A DNA stretch of 64,000 bases from JAHEGP01 sp963751595. Lineage in GTDB: Bacteria > Pseudomonadota > Gammaproteobacteria > Pseudomonadales > JAHEGP01. The DNA is taken from NCBI GenBank assembly GCA_963751595.1, contig CAVVVC010000001.1, forward strand, positions 310,001 to 374,000, read 5' to 3'. The position numbers were made by a program, and so were the translations under genes. Below, one piece after another: positions 37,250 through 47,100 of this stretch (position 1 is the first letter of the stretch; the number at the start of each line of letters is the position of its first letter). The notes under the pieces are model-generated. The model was not told where the DNA came from and did not search any database. It was given only the letters and a program-made list of their open reading frames with translations.

Positions 37250-38113
37250 ATGACGGATCGAACCCCCAAAGGGCAAGCCGTGCCCGGCAGCGTCTACACC
37301 CGCCATACGCCCCTGGGCAAAAACACACCCGCAACAGAAGGCTATGCCCCCGAGCTACTGTGCCCTTTGCCCCGGCAGCCCGGTCGCGAGGCGCTGGGAA
37401 TCGCGGCATCGGCGTTGCCGTTTAGCGGCGTTGATATCTGGAACCTCTACGAATTGTCCTGGCTCAACGCCAGGGGCCTGCCCCAGGCCGCGACCGGCCA
37501 ACTGACGGTGCCCTGTGACTCGGTCAACCTGGTGGAGTCCAAGTCTTTGAAGCTGTATCTCAACGCGCTGAATCAAACGCGATTCGATTCCATGGCGGCG
37601 GTGTCCGCGACGATAGAACAGGATCTTACCGCGTGCTGCGGGTCACCTGTTTCTCTTCGCCTGTCGGCGCTGAATGAGCAGCCCGAGCATCATCTATCAG
37701 CGGGTGTGGCGGGGGAATGCCTGGATGGCCTGGATGTCAGCCCCGAGCACTTTACCCCCGATCCGGGGGTTTTGCAGGCGAGGGGCGAGCCGCGAAGCGA
37801 GCGCCTGTACACCAACCTGTTTCGCTCCCTCTGCCCGGTTACCGACCAACCGGACTGGGCGACCATGATTATTCAATACCAGGGCCCAGCTATCGATCGC
37901 GAGAGCCTGCTGCACTACCTGGTGTCTTTTCGCAGGCACAATGGCTTCCACGAGCAGTGCGTGGAAACGGTCTTTGCCCACATCCAGGAGCACTGCCAGC
38001 CGAAGGTGCTCAGCGTTTACGCCGCGTTCCTGCGCCGCGGGGGAATCGATATCAATCCACTCAGAACCAACGAGCCCCACCCGCCGCGCTTCGGCCGGTT
38101 AGAGCGACAATAG
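37250..38113 (+). CDS. queF: NADPH-dependent preQ0 reductase QueF (long type)
   Basis: The 287-residue QueF has tandem T-fold halves and reduces 7-cyano-7-deazaguanine to preQ1 for queuosine synthesis. The catalytic Cys is in RSLCPVTDQPDWATM. The QueF substrate-binding stretch LVESKSLKLYLNAL and the segment HNGFHEQCVE are present. The long length is typical of gammaproteobacterial enzymes. It starts four bases after the ABC permease stop. Confidence 0.96.
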   Translation: MTDRTPKGQAVPGSVYTRHTPLGKNTPATEGYAPELLCPLPRQPGREALGIAASALPFSGVDIWNLYELSWLNARGLPQAATGQLTVPCDSVNLVESKSLKLYLNALNQTRFDSMAAVSATIEQDLTACCGSPVSLRLSALNEQPEHHLSAGVAGECLDGLDVSPEHFTPDPGVLQARGEPRSERLYTNLFRSLCPVTDQPDWATMIIQYQGPAIDRESLLHYLVSFRRHNGFHEQCVETVFAHIQEHCQPKVLSVYAAFLRRGGIDINPLRTNEPHPPRFGRLERQ

Positions 38114-38177
38114 GTCTTATGCTTGCGTGACAAAGCGTCTTCCGTTAAAGTGCCGCGTCGTGTTCAGGGCGGCTCCG

Positions 38178-38250
38178 GGTGAGGAGCAAGGCGACGAATA
38201 ACGAGCACGCCTGGAAAGTGTGCAACGGACATGTCCGTTGCAATAACGGC
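38178..38250 (+). pseudogene. Degenerate tRNA-Ser copy
   Basis: GGTGAGG at 38178-38184 equals the acceptor start of the intact tRNA-Ser (38267). Twenty-five bases later a 20-base exact copy of its anticodon arm appears (38203-38222, identical to 38291-38310), followed by AACGG. The spacing matches the real tRNA to within one base, but the D-arm, T-arm and 3' end are not recognisable. It looks like a decayed tandem copy or recombination scar. Confidence 0.65.
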
Positions 38251-38266
38251 AGGTTAAACGATTTAC

Positions 38267-38356
38267 GGTGAGGTGTCCGAGTGGCTGAAGGAGCACGCCT
38301 GGAAAGTGTGTAACGGGTAACACCGTTCGAGGGTTCGAATCCCTCTCTCACCGCCA
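38267..38356 (+). tRNA. tRNA-Ser (GGA)
   Basis: This 90-base class II tRNA has acceptor arms GGTGAGG/TCTCACC, anticodon GGA in the loop TGGAAAG, a long variable arm, T-loop GGTTCGAATCC and an encoded CCA. It marks the left edge of the accessory region. Confidence 0.96.
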
Positions 38357-38396
38357 TAACCAGAAAGCCCGGCCTTATGCCGGGTTTTCTGGTTAT
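38356..38396 (+). terminator. Long perfect hairpin after tRNA-Ser
   Basis: An 18-bp stem (38356-38373 with 38379-38396, one G-T pair) closes a five-base loop CTTAT. It begins at the last base of the tRNA and includes TTTT in its right arm. It probably ends tRNA-Ser transcription. Confidence 0.75.
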
Positions 38397-38482
38397 TGGG
38401 GTTAGTTCAGGGCGAGAAGCCTCGCGGTTCGACCCGTTGCGGCAGCAACTGGCAACGAGCGCGTAGCGCGAAGCCCGGAGGG

Positions 38483-38508
38483 TCACAACAGCCCTTAGGC
38501 TGTTGTGA
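38483..38508. repeat. Perfect 11-bp inverted repeat
   Basis: TCACAACAGCC, loop CTTA, GGCTGTTGTGA. It lies between the two copies of the tRNA-Ser 3' end, four bases before the second copy. It has no T-run, so it is not an obvious terminator and could be a protein-binding or recombination-related structure. Confidence 0.7.
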
Positions 38509-38511
38509 TAC

Positions 38512-38530
38512 ATCCCTCTCTCACCGCCAT
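38512..38530 (+). repeat. Copy of the tRNA-Ser 3' end (possible attachment-site scar)
   Basis: This 19-base sequence is identical to 38339-38357, the T-arm and acceptor 3' end of tRNA-Ser. Tandem 3'-end copies of this kind are the usual footprint of integration at a tRNA gene. No integrase gene is visible in the window, and I found no further copy by eye near 55 kb. Confidence 0.65.
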
Positions 38531-39246
38531 TTACATTTAGAATGGGCGGCCGAGCAACAAGTGTTGTTAACCGGCACCCATATCTGCCCCTGAAATGCGA
38601 TAGCAACTGCTGGGCTCGGCCACCAGAATCAATTGCTACCAGATTTGCCAATAATGTAGCGGTTGCCATTGGCTCACGCTCTCAGTCGAGGGACTCTCAT
38701 TAGGGTGTTGACCAGAATTGCAAGATCGGCTCGTATACGCTTTGACTAGCTTACGATATCCGAATTACCACGGCTTCGAATACCCCTGAGTTTTGGAGCC
38801 GAAGTGATACTTACACTTAACTCTTAACGCCCTCCCTTGTTGAACTGCCTATCTGCATTAAAATCCGGAGTAATAAGAATCATTCCGCCCTTTGTTCACT
38901 GCTGTTCGGCATAATGGTATCGAGACACGTTCAAGTTGAAAATGGAAGTTGTAGCGTGCGTACCAGAACACGCGGCTAATAATGTGTCGATAAAGTTTAC
39001 ACTTTGCGGTGTCCAGATGCCGGAGCTTTTTTTTTAAGTGATTGTTATAAAACACAAAAGCAATATTGGCATAAATCTTGCGTTTATAAATTCACGACAG
39101 GAATCGCATGGACTCAAATTGCACGGAGAGCTAGGCCTGAAGCGCCTTAACTAAGGCTCATAGTTGCACTTTTCATCCGAGCGAAGTAGCTTGATGAGAG
39201 CGAATCTCGTAGGCACTAAATCTGGCCGCCAGGTGGGGATTCTAGA
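38531..39246. other. Gene-free AT-richer stretch before the large modular gene
   Basis: This 716-base stretch shows no credible coding frame. It is AT-richer than the flanking core genome. It contains a sigma-54-like promoter at 39066-39082 and a T-run (39027-39035). One reverse frame (38858-39055) has no recognisable features. Confidence 0.6.
39066..39082 (+). promoter_or_regulatory. Sigma-54 (RpoN)-type promoter
   Basis: TTGGCATAAATCTTGCG has GG and GC exactly 10 bases apart and matches the -24/-12 consensus in TTGGCA and TTGC. The expected transcript start is near 39094, about 150 bases before the modular gene. No upstream activator site was identified. Confidence 0.55.
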
Positions 39247-40470
39247 ATGCGATTCTTGCACCGTGATAATTATAATTGCCCGGAAGAACCTTTTGTCAGC
39301 TCGAGTGCCATTAGGAATGATGGGGTTAAAGCTACGAAAGCGCCTGGTTGCTATTCCGCTTTGTCATGTGGGATCGTCGAGTTCTTTCTCGCCAGCGTTC
39401 TTGTCCTGCTCTTTTCATCGCAACTTGTCTACGCACAGCCAACGGAATCCGATGTCTGCGCAACGCCCTGCAGCCTTTGGGATGACTCGATCACGCCGGC
39501 AACTCCTTCAGCCGGCGATTCCGGCGCGGTCGAACTCGGGGTCAAGTTCCAGTCGGAGGTTGACGGGTACATCACTGGTATTCGCTTTTACAAGGGGAGC
39601 GGCAACACAGGCACCCATGTGGGCAATCTCTGGTCCGCCAGTGGCACCTTGCTGACCACCGCCACCTTTAGCAGCGAGACAGCGTCCGGTTGGCAGCAGG
39701 TCGATTTCGACATCCCTGTAGCCATAACCGCGGCTACCGTCTATGTGGCCAGCTATCATGCGCCCAACGGAGGCTATGCGATCAACACTAGCTTCTTCGA
39801 CGGTGACGGAGTCGATAATTCGCCGCTTCGGTTTCCTGGTGACAGCGAGAGCGGCGGTAACGGCGTTTACCAATACGGGGCCGGTGGGTTCCCAAGCCAG
39901 AGCTGGAATTCTTCGAATTACTGGGTGGACGTGGTGTTCACAAGCAATATCGGGCCGGACACGACGTCACCCGTGGTGATATCAACCACGCCTGTGGATG
40001 GTGCTGCGGATGTTGCGATCGACACATCGGTGACGGTTACCTTCAGCGAAGCGATGGACGAGGCAACGATCAATTCCTCCACATTTGAACTGCTCGACGC
40101 AGGCGCCACGCCGGTACCTGCGGTACTGACATTCGATGGATTCACGGATACAGCAACCCTGACGCCGACGGCCACACTCAATGGGATAGCGGGTTATAGC
40201 GCCATAGTGAAGGGCGGGGAGGGAGGCGTGGCTGATGTTGCGGGCAACGTCCTTTTGCAGGGCCTCAGCTGGAGCTTTACCACTGCGGCGGTCGACACCA
40301 CCTCCCCAATAGTGACCTCGATATCACCAGCAGATGGTGCCGCCGGGGTAGGCACTGTGGCGAATATTACGGCGACCTTTGACGAGTCAATCGACCCCGC
40401 GACCGTTGATACCGATAGCTTCGAGTTGCGCGACGCGGGTGACACTCTGGTGTCTGGTGCCGTAAGCTAA
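39247..40470 (+). CDS. 5' segment: signal peptide, DUF4082, Ig-like domains
   Basis: The 407 codons run up to the first TAA. A long N-terminus leads to a hydrophobic export signal (EFFLASVLVLLFSSQLVYAQ), so the mature protein should be extracytoplasmic. A DUF4082 domain follows (VCATPCSLWDDS to NYWVDVVFT). Then come one complete bacterial Ig-like domain (TTSPVVISTTPVDGAADVAI to LSWSFTTA) and the start of a second, which is cut at the stop. As it stands this segment could be made as a truncated secreted protein. DUF4082 has no established function but is common in surface and carbohydrate-related proteins. Confidence 0.75.
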   Translation: MRFLHRDNYNCPEEPFVSSSAIRNDGVKATKAPGCYSALSCGIVEFFLASVLVLLFSSQLVYAQPTESDVCATPCSLWDDSITPATPSAGDSGAVELGVKFQSEVDGYITGIRFYKGSGNTGTHVGNLWSASGTLLTTATFSSETASGWQQVDFDIPVAITAATVYVASYHAPNGGYAINTSFFDGDGVDNSPLRFPGDSESGGNGVYQYGAGGFPSQSWNSSNYWVDVVFTSNIGPDTTSPVVISTTPVDGAADVAIDTSVTVTFSEAMDEATINSSTFELLDAGATPVPAVLTFDGFTDTATLTPTATLNGIAGYSAIVKGGEGGVADVAGNVLLQGLSWSFTTAAVDTTSPIVTSISPADGAAGVGTVANITATFDESIDPATVDTDSFELRDAGDTLVSGAVS

Positions 40471-41058
40471 AATGCAATCACGCAAACTGCAACTTTTGCA
40501 CCGGCCGGCATCCTGGCGGCCGATAGCACGTATACCGCGACACTCCCCGGTGGTCCTGGCGGCGTGGCGGATACAACAGGCAATACTCTGGCCGCCGATG
40601 TCACTTGGTCGTTCACAACAGCGCCGGCAGGGTCCGGTGTCTGCGCGACGCCCTGCAGTCTCTGGGACTCTGCCGCGGTCCCGAGTGTGCTGTCGGATTC
40701 CGATACCAATGCCGTCGAACTGGGCATGAAGTTTCAGAGCGACGTGGCGGGTTTTGTTACCGGCGTCCGCTTCTATAAGGGACCGCAGAACACGGGCACC
40801 CATGTGGGTAGTCTATGGAGCAGCACTGGCCAGTTGTTGGCCCAAGCCACTTTCAGCAATGAGACGGCCTCGGGTTGGCAGCAGGTCGATTTTGCCTCGC
40901 CGGTGGCGATTCAGGCTGGCACGGTTTATGCGGTCTCCTACCATACCCAGGTGGGCAGGTATTCAGCGGATAATAGTTATTTTACGTCCAGCTTCAGCAA
41001 CGGCCCTCTCCAGGCATTGGCCGATGGTGCGAGCGGCGGCAATGGGGTGTATCTCTAA
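40471..41058 (+). pseudogene. Middle segment: rest of second Ig-like domain and second DUF4082
   Basis: This stretch lies between the two TAA codons. It finishes the second Ig-like domain (NAITQTATFAPAG to VTWSFTTAPAG) and encodes a full second DUF4082 domain (VCATPCSLWDSAAVPSVLSD to GNGVYL) that closely parallels the first. It has no start codon with a credible ribosome-binding site, so it would only be translated by readthrough. Confidence 0.7.
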
Positions 41059-41106
41059 GGTCCCGGTGGCTTCCCAATCAATACTTTCGGGGCAAGCAAC
41101 TACTGG

Positions 41107-44100
41107 GTGGACGTGGTGTTCACCGTCGAAGCCGCCGTCCCAGATCCAACCCTGAGTATCACCTCACCCCTCAACAATACGGCAGTGAGCGGCGATACTC
41201 TCAACGTTGCGTACACTACGATCGGCGATTTAACCGACGTGAGCCATGCCCACTTCCGGCTTGATGGCGGCCCCGATCTCATGGATACCTCGCTTGACGG
41301 CCAGATGCAGATTACCGGGCTCACGCCTGGGGTCCATACTCTCGATGCCTACCTGGTGCGGGCTGATCACTCCAAGGTCGAAGGCTCCGAAGCCACCACA
41401 ATCAATTTTACCGTCGAAGCCGTCTTCCCGGCGCCAACCCTGAATATCATCTCGCCCCTCAACAATACGACAGTGAGCGAGGACACTCTTAGGGTCGCGT
41501 ACATCACGGTGGGCGATTTAACCGACGTGAGCCATGCCCACTTCCGGCTTGATGGCGGCCCCGATCTCATGGATACCTCGCTTGACGGCCAGATGCAGAT
41601 TACCGGGCTCACGCCTGGGGTCCATACTCTCGATGCCTACCTGGTGCGGGCTGATCACTCCAAGGTCGAAGGCTCCGAAGCCACCACAATCAATTTTACC
41701 GTCGAAGCCGCCTTCCCTGCGCCAACCCTGAATATCATCTCGCCCCTCAACAATGCGGTGGTGGCCGGAGATACTCTGGACGTCGCTTACAACACCGCGG
41801 GCGATCTCACCGACGTAGGCCAAGTCCACTTCATGCTTGACGGCGGACCCGCCCTCATAGACACCTCTCTGGATGGTCAGATGCAGCTAACCGGGCTCAC
41901 GCTCGGAGTCCATACCCTCGACGCCTATTTGGCGCGCGCCGACCAATCAAAAATTGAGGGTTCGGATGCCCCCAGCGTAACTCTGGAAGTGGCCCAAGAC
42001 ACTGACCCTGCGGCAATAGGACAATGGGCGTCACCCATCGATCTTCCTACTGTGGCAGTCAATCTAATCCTGTTACACACCGGAAAGTTGATGTTCTGGG
42101 CCGGCGATTTCACCACTTCGCCAAATTACGGAGAATTGTGGGATCCCATAACCAATGAGATCACACCGGTTCCTAACCCTTTTTCCAACATTTTCTGCTC
42201 CTCTCACGTGGCACTGGCTGATGGTCGACTTCTAGTGGCGGGAGGCCACGATGCTGCGAATGGTATATTGGGCATCTCAGACTCAAATATCTTTGATCCG
42301 GTAACCGAGACCTGGGAATCGTTACCTTCTATGGCTTTCCGGCGCTGGTATCCCACCTTGACCGCACTCGGGGATGGCCGAGCCATCATCACATCGGGCT
42401 CTGAAGACAATGAGTCTGTTTTCGTAGAGATCCCTGAGGTCTTTGACCCCATCACCAACACCTGGACCGCGCTCAGCGAAGCCCGGCTGTCAAGACCGCA
42501 GTACCCTATGATGTTTCTTCTTCCAGATGGAAGCCTATTGGCAACAGGATCGACCGAAGACCCCACGGACACGCAACGCCTCGACATAGAATCGCAACAA
42601 TGGAGTATGGTCGACGCAAATGTGCTCGACGCCGGTAGCGCTGTTATGTATTTACCCGGTAAGATAATGAAATCAGGTAGCAGCTCTAATGACGGTGCTA
42701 CACCGTCGGCTCCCTCTTTGGATACCACTTATCTGCTCGATATGAACGACCCCTCACCGAGTTGGCGGGCAAGCGCACTAATGGCCTTTCCTCGAACTTT
42801 TCACAATCTTACCGTGCTGCCCGATGGGTCCGTTTTTGCTAGCTCAGGCTCCCAACTCAGAAGCGAAACAAATCTGACCCCTGCTGTACTTGAAGCAGAA
42901 CTTTGGTCTCCCGCCACCGAGACTTGGCGTACGCTTGCGCCGATGCAGACCCCGCGCATCTATCATTCAACTGCCGTGCTGTTGCCGGATGGTCGTGTGG
43001 CTGTTTCCGGTTCGGGCAACATCCCCGGTGGCACGGATATGTTGAATCTGGAAGTCTACTCCCCGCCCTATCTATTCAACGGAGAGCGGCCAGTGGTTAC
43101 ATCAGCTCCCGGTAAGCTAGAGTATGGATCGAGTTTTACCGTGCAGACACCGGATGCCGCGGATATCAGCGCTGTGAATCTGGTTCGCCTTGGCGCCGCA
43201 ACCCATAATTTCGATCAGGAGCAGCGCTTCATTCCGATGACTTTTTCATCATCAGCCAGTGCGCTTGATATCCAGGCCCCCGCCAACTTCAATGAGGCTC
43301 CGCCGGGTTACTACATGCTGTTTGTAATTAACAGTGCCGGAGTGCCATTAATCGCAGAATTCGTCCGCTTCCCAGCGCCTTACGAAGACTCCGCCCCGCC
43401 GACGGCTCCATCAAATCTGGCCGCGATTGGATCTGTGGGCACAGTCAGGCTGACCTGGGACGCCGCCAACGATGACAGTGGGGTGGCGAAGTACTTCGTG
43501 CATCGTTCAAGTACCCAGGGCTTTACACCTTCGGCGAGCACGTTGATTGGTGAATCGGCAGCGCCCGCCTATATCGACACTGGGGTACTTGCCGGTACTT
43601 TCTATTACGCTGTTGTCGCTGAAGACATCGCAGGGAATCTCAGTTCCGTGTCAAACGAAGCCTTTGCGAATGCCACGAGCGACGTGACACCGCCTGACAT
43701 ATCGCTTACCCAGCCGATAGACGGCACAACCGTTTCCGGTCTGTTTTCGATATCGGCTACTGCTAGCGATGACGTAGCCATCGCCGGTGTTCAGTTCACA
43801 CTGGACGGTGTGGCAATTGGCCCGGAAGACACAGCAGCCCCCTATTCTTTTCCCTGGAATACGATAACCGTGCCAAACGGTAGCTACACACTGTCCGCCA
43901 TTGCTCGTGATCCATCGGATAACATGGCCGAGTCCGCAGCCATCGTGGTGACTGTATCAAACAACCAAATAACGGGCCTGGTTGCATCCTACGGCTTTGA
44001 GGGCGACGGCCCGAGCGCCAATGATGGTTCTGGAAACAACAATACGGGCACCATTGCCGGAGCCACCCGGGTCACCAATGGCTACTTCGGCAGCGCCCTG

Positions 44101-47100
44101 TCCTTCAACGGTAACGGCGATTGGATAACAGTGGCGGATGCGACTTCGCTGGACTTGACCGACGGGATGACGCTGGAAGCCTGGGTCTATCCCACAGCCC
44201 TCAGTGGCTGGCGCACTGTACTGCTTAAAGAGAGCTCCAATAGTCTCGCATATGCGCTTTATGCTCATGACAATGCACCGCGACCGGCAGGTTACGCCAA
44301 TATCGGCGGCAGTGTAGATGTACAAGGCAGCGGCTCGCTGCCACTCAGTACCTGGACACACCTGGCGCTGAGCTATGATGGCGTGACACTGCGTTTGTAC
44401 CAGAACGGTATCGAGATCGGGACTCGCGCGGTTGCGGGTAATATGGCTACCTCGTCGGGACCTTTGCGTATCGGCGGCAATGCAATTTGGAGTGAATACT
44501 TTAGCGGTCTCATCGACGAAGTGAGGGTCTATAACCGGGCGTTGAATGCAGCCGAGATACAGGCCGACATGAATATCCCGGCCAATCCAACGTCTCCAAA
44601 CTTAAGCATCACCTCGCCCCTCAACAATGCATCGGTGGCCGGGGATACGCTCGATGTCGCATACACCACGGCGGGCGACCTTACCGACGTGATTCAAGCC
44701 CATTTCCAGCTTGACGGCGGTCCCGAGTTCATAGACACCTCACTGGATGGCCAGATGCAGCTCTCCGGTCTAACTCTTGGGCCCCATACCCTCAGCGCCT
44801 TCCTGGGGCAGGCTGGTAACTCTAAGATCGAGGGCTCCGACGCCACACCCGTCAATTTTACCGTGACTGTGCCTGACACGGTGCCACCAATAGTGGTGCT
44901 GACAGAACCTCGGGACGGCGACGTCCTTACCGGCACTGTATCCATAACTGCCCCAGCTTCCGATGACACGGGCGTTGCGGGCGTCCAATTCATGCTCAAT
45001 GGTGAACCACTTGGTGAGGAAGATATAGCAGCGCCTTACTCATTTTCCTGGGCTACGACCACGACGCCAAATGGACCCTATGAGCTTACAGCCGTCGCCC
45101 GTGACCTTTCGGGCAATATGACCGAATCGATTGTTATCAATGTTACGGTGTGGAACACACAGCAGACTCCGGAAGGGTTAGTGGCGGCCTATGGCTTTGA
45201 AGAAGCCAGCGGCCAAAGCGTTGAGGACGCATCGGGGGACAACGCAGGCACGGTATCCGGAGCCACCCGATCCGCCAACGGTTACTATGGCAGTGCGCTA
45301 TCTTTTGACGGCGTCAATGACTTGGTGACGGTGCCGGATGCCGCTTCCCTGGACTTGACCAATGGCCTGGTGCTGTCGGCCTGGATTTATCCTACTGCCC
45401 TGAACAGTTGGAGCACGGTTGCGCTCAAAGAGACCACCAATGGTTTGGCCTATGCCCTCTACGCCCATGACGGCCAAAGGCCAGCTGCATACGCCAATAT
45501 CGGCGGCAGCGAGGTTTCTGTACAGGGTAGCCGCACTCTACCGCTGAATACCTGGACCCACCTGGCCATGAGCTATGACGGCTCGGCCCTGCGTCTATAT
45601 ATTAACAGTGTAGAAGACGGTTCGACTGGGGCGGCAGGCAGTCTGGTCACTTCGACGCAGCCGCTGCAAATAGGTGGCAATACGGTTTGGGGTGAGTACT
45701 TCAGTGGTCTTATCGACGAAGTTCGAGTCTATAGCCGAGCGTTGTCTGCAGCCGAGATAGAAGTAAGCATGGATCTGCCCGTAGTCACGCCTTCCGTGGC
45801 ACAGCCAACGCGTTCAAGCCCGATTGTGGTGGATTCGACGGCTCGTCGCGTGTGGATTGTCAACCCGGATAACGACAGCGTCGCGGTGATCGATGCGGAT
45901 TCCCTCACCCTCGATCTGGAAATTCCGCTCTGCGCCCATCCGACCAGTGTGGCGATTGATAATGCCGGCCAGGTCTGGGTTACATGCCGGGATGATGACA
46001 GCGTGCAGGTGCTTGATGCTGTCAGCGGTACAACACTGGAGACACTGCTACTGGAGCCCGGAGCAGCACCTGGGAGCATCGTTTTTACGCCAGGCGGCTC
46101 TACTGGTTATTTTGCCCAGCGGGGCACGGGTCTGATTCAGCAGGTAGGCGCCGCCACCCGTAGCCTCGGCGCCACACTGAATGTTGGACCAACACCTGAG
46201 GCACTGGCCATAACCGGCGACGGGAGCCGTTTACTGGTGACCCAGTTCATTTCCACGGGTGAGTCTGGCACCGTTTGGTCGGTCGACCTGGGTGGAGTGA
46301 TCGTCGACGCGACGCTGGAGCTGCCTCTGGATTCCACCTCGCAGGATGGATCCCTCGCTGGCCGGGGACTGCCCAACTATCTAGTCGGCGTTGCTATCAA
46401 TCCCCTGATTGACGAGGCATGGGTAGCAGGCAAGAAAGACAATATCCTGAGGGGAGCTTTCCGCGACGGCTTGCCATTAACCTTTGAGACCACAACCCGG
46501 GCTATGATCGGCTCGCTGGATCTGGCCGGAAATGTCGAGCAATTGAACCGGCGGCTCGATATTGACAACTTTGGTCAACCTTCGGCCATCGCTTTCAGCC
46601 CGGCCGGCGACCGAGTGTTTGTGACCATGCAAGGCAACAATCAGATGCTGGTATTGAACCTTCAGGGCGGCGAGGTCACCAGGGTTGATACCGGCTTGGC
46701 CCCGCAGGGGGTCGCCATTGATCCATTGACCAATCGCGTTTTCACCAAGGACCTGATGAGTCGAACGGTGACCATTTTTGATGGGCATGGCTTGTTGCAA
46801 CAGGGCACAACTGACCTACCTAGAATCGATCAGGTGTCGACGGTCTCCAGCGAACAGCTAAGCCCCGAGGTATTACTCGGCAAGCAGGTTTTCTACAATG
46901 CTGCCGATACGCGCATGGCAAGGGATGGCTATCTAAGCTGTGCCAGCTGCCACCTGGATGGCGGACACGATGGCCAGGTTTGGGATTTCACTGATCGCGG
47001 CGAGGGCTTGCGCAACACGATATCCCTTCGAGGTCAAGGGGGGGATGCGGGGTCACCGCTACACTGGAGCGGCAACTTCGATGAAGTGCAGGATTTCGAG

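Noticed and set aside
38145..38669. Reverse frame with VREGFEPSNGVTRYTLSRR
   Set aside because: This is the well-known antisense translation of a tRNA-Ser gene, not a protein.
40468..41058. TAA reassigned to Tyr genome-wide
   Set aside because: Several intact genes in the window (phoU, msrB, the DUF4082 gene at 52.8 kb) end in TAA with normal lengths.
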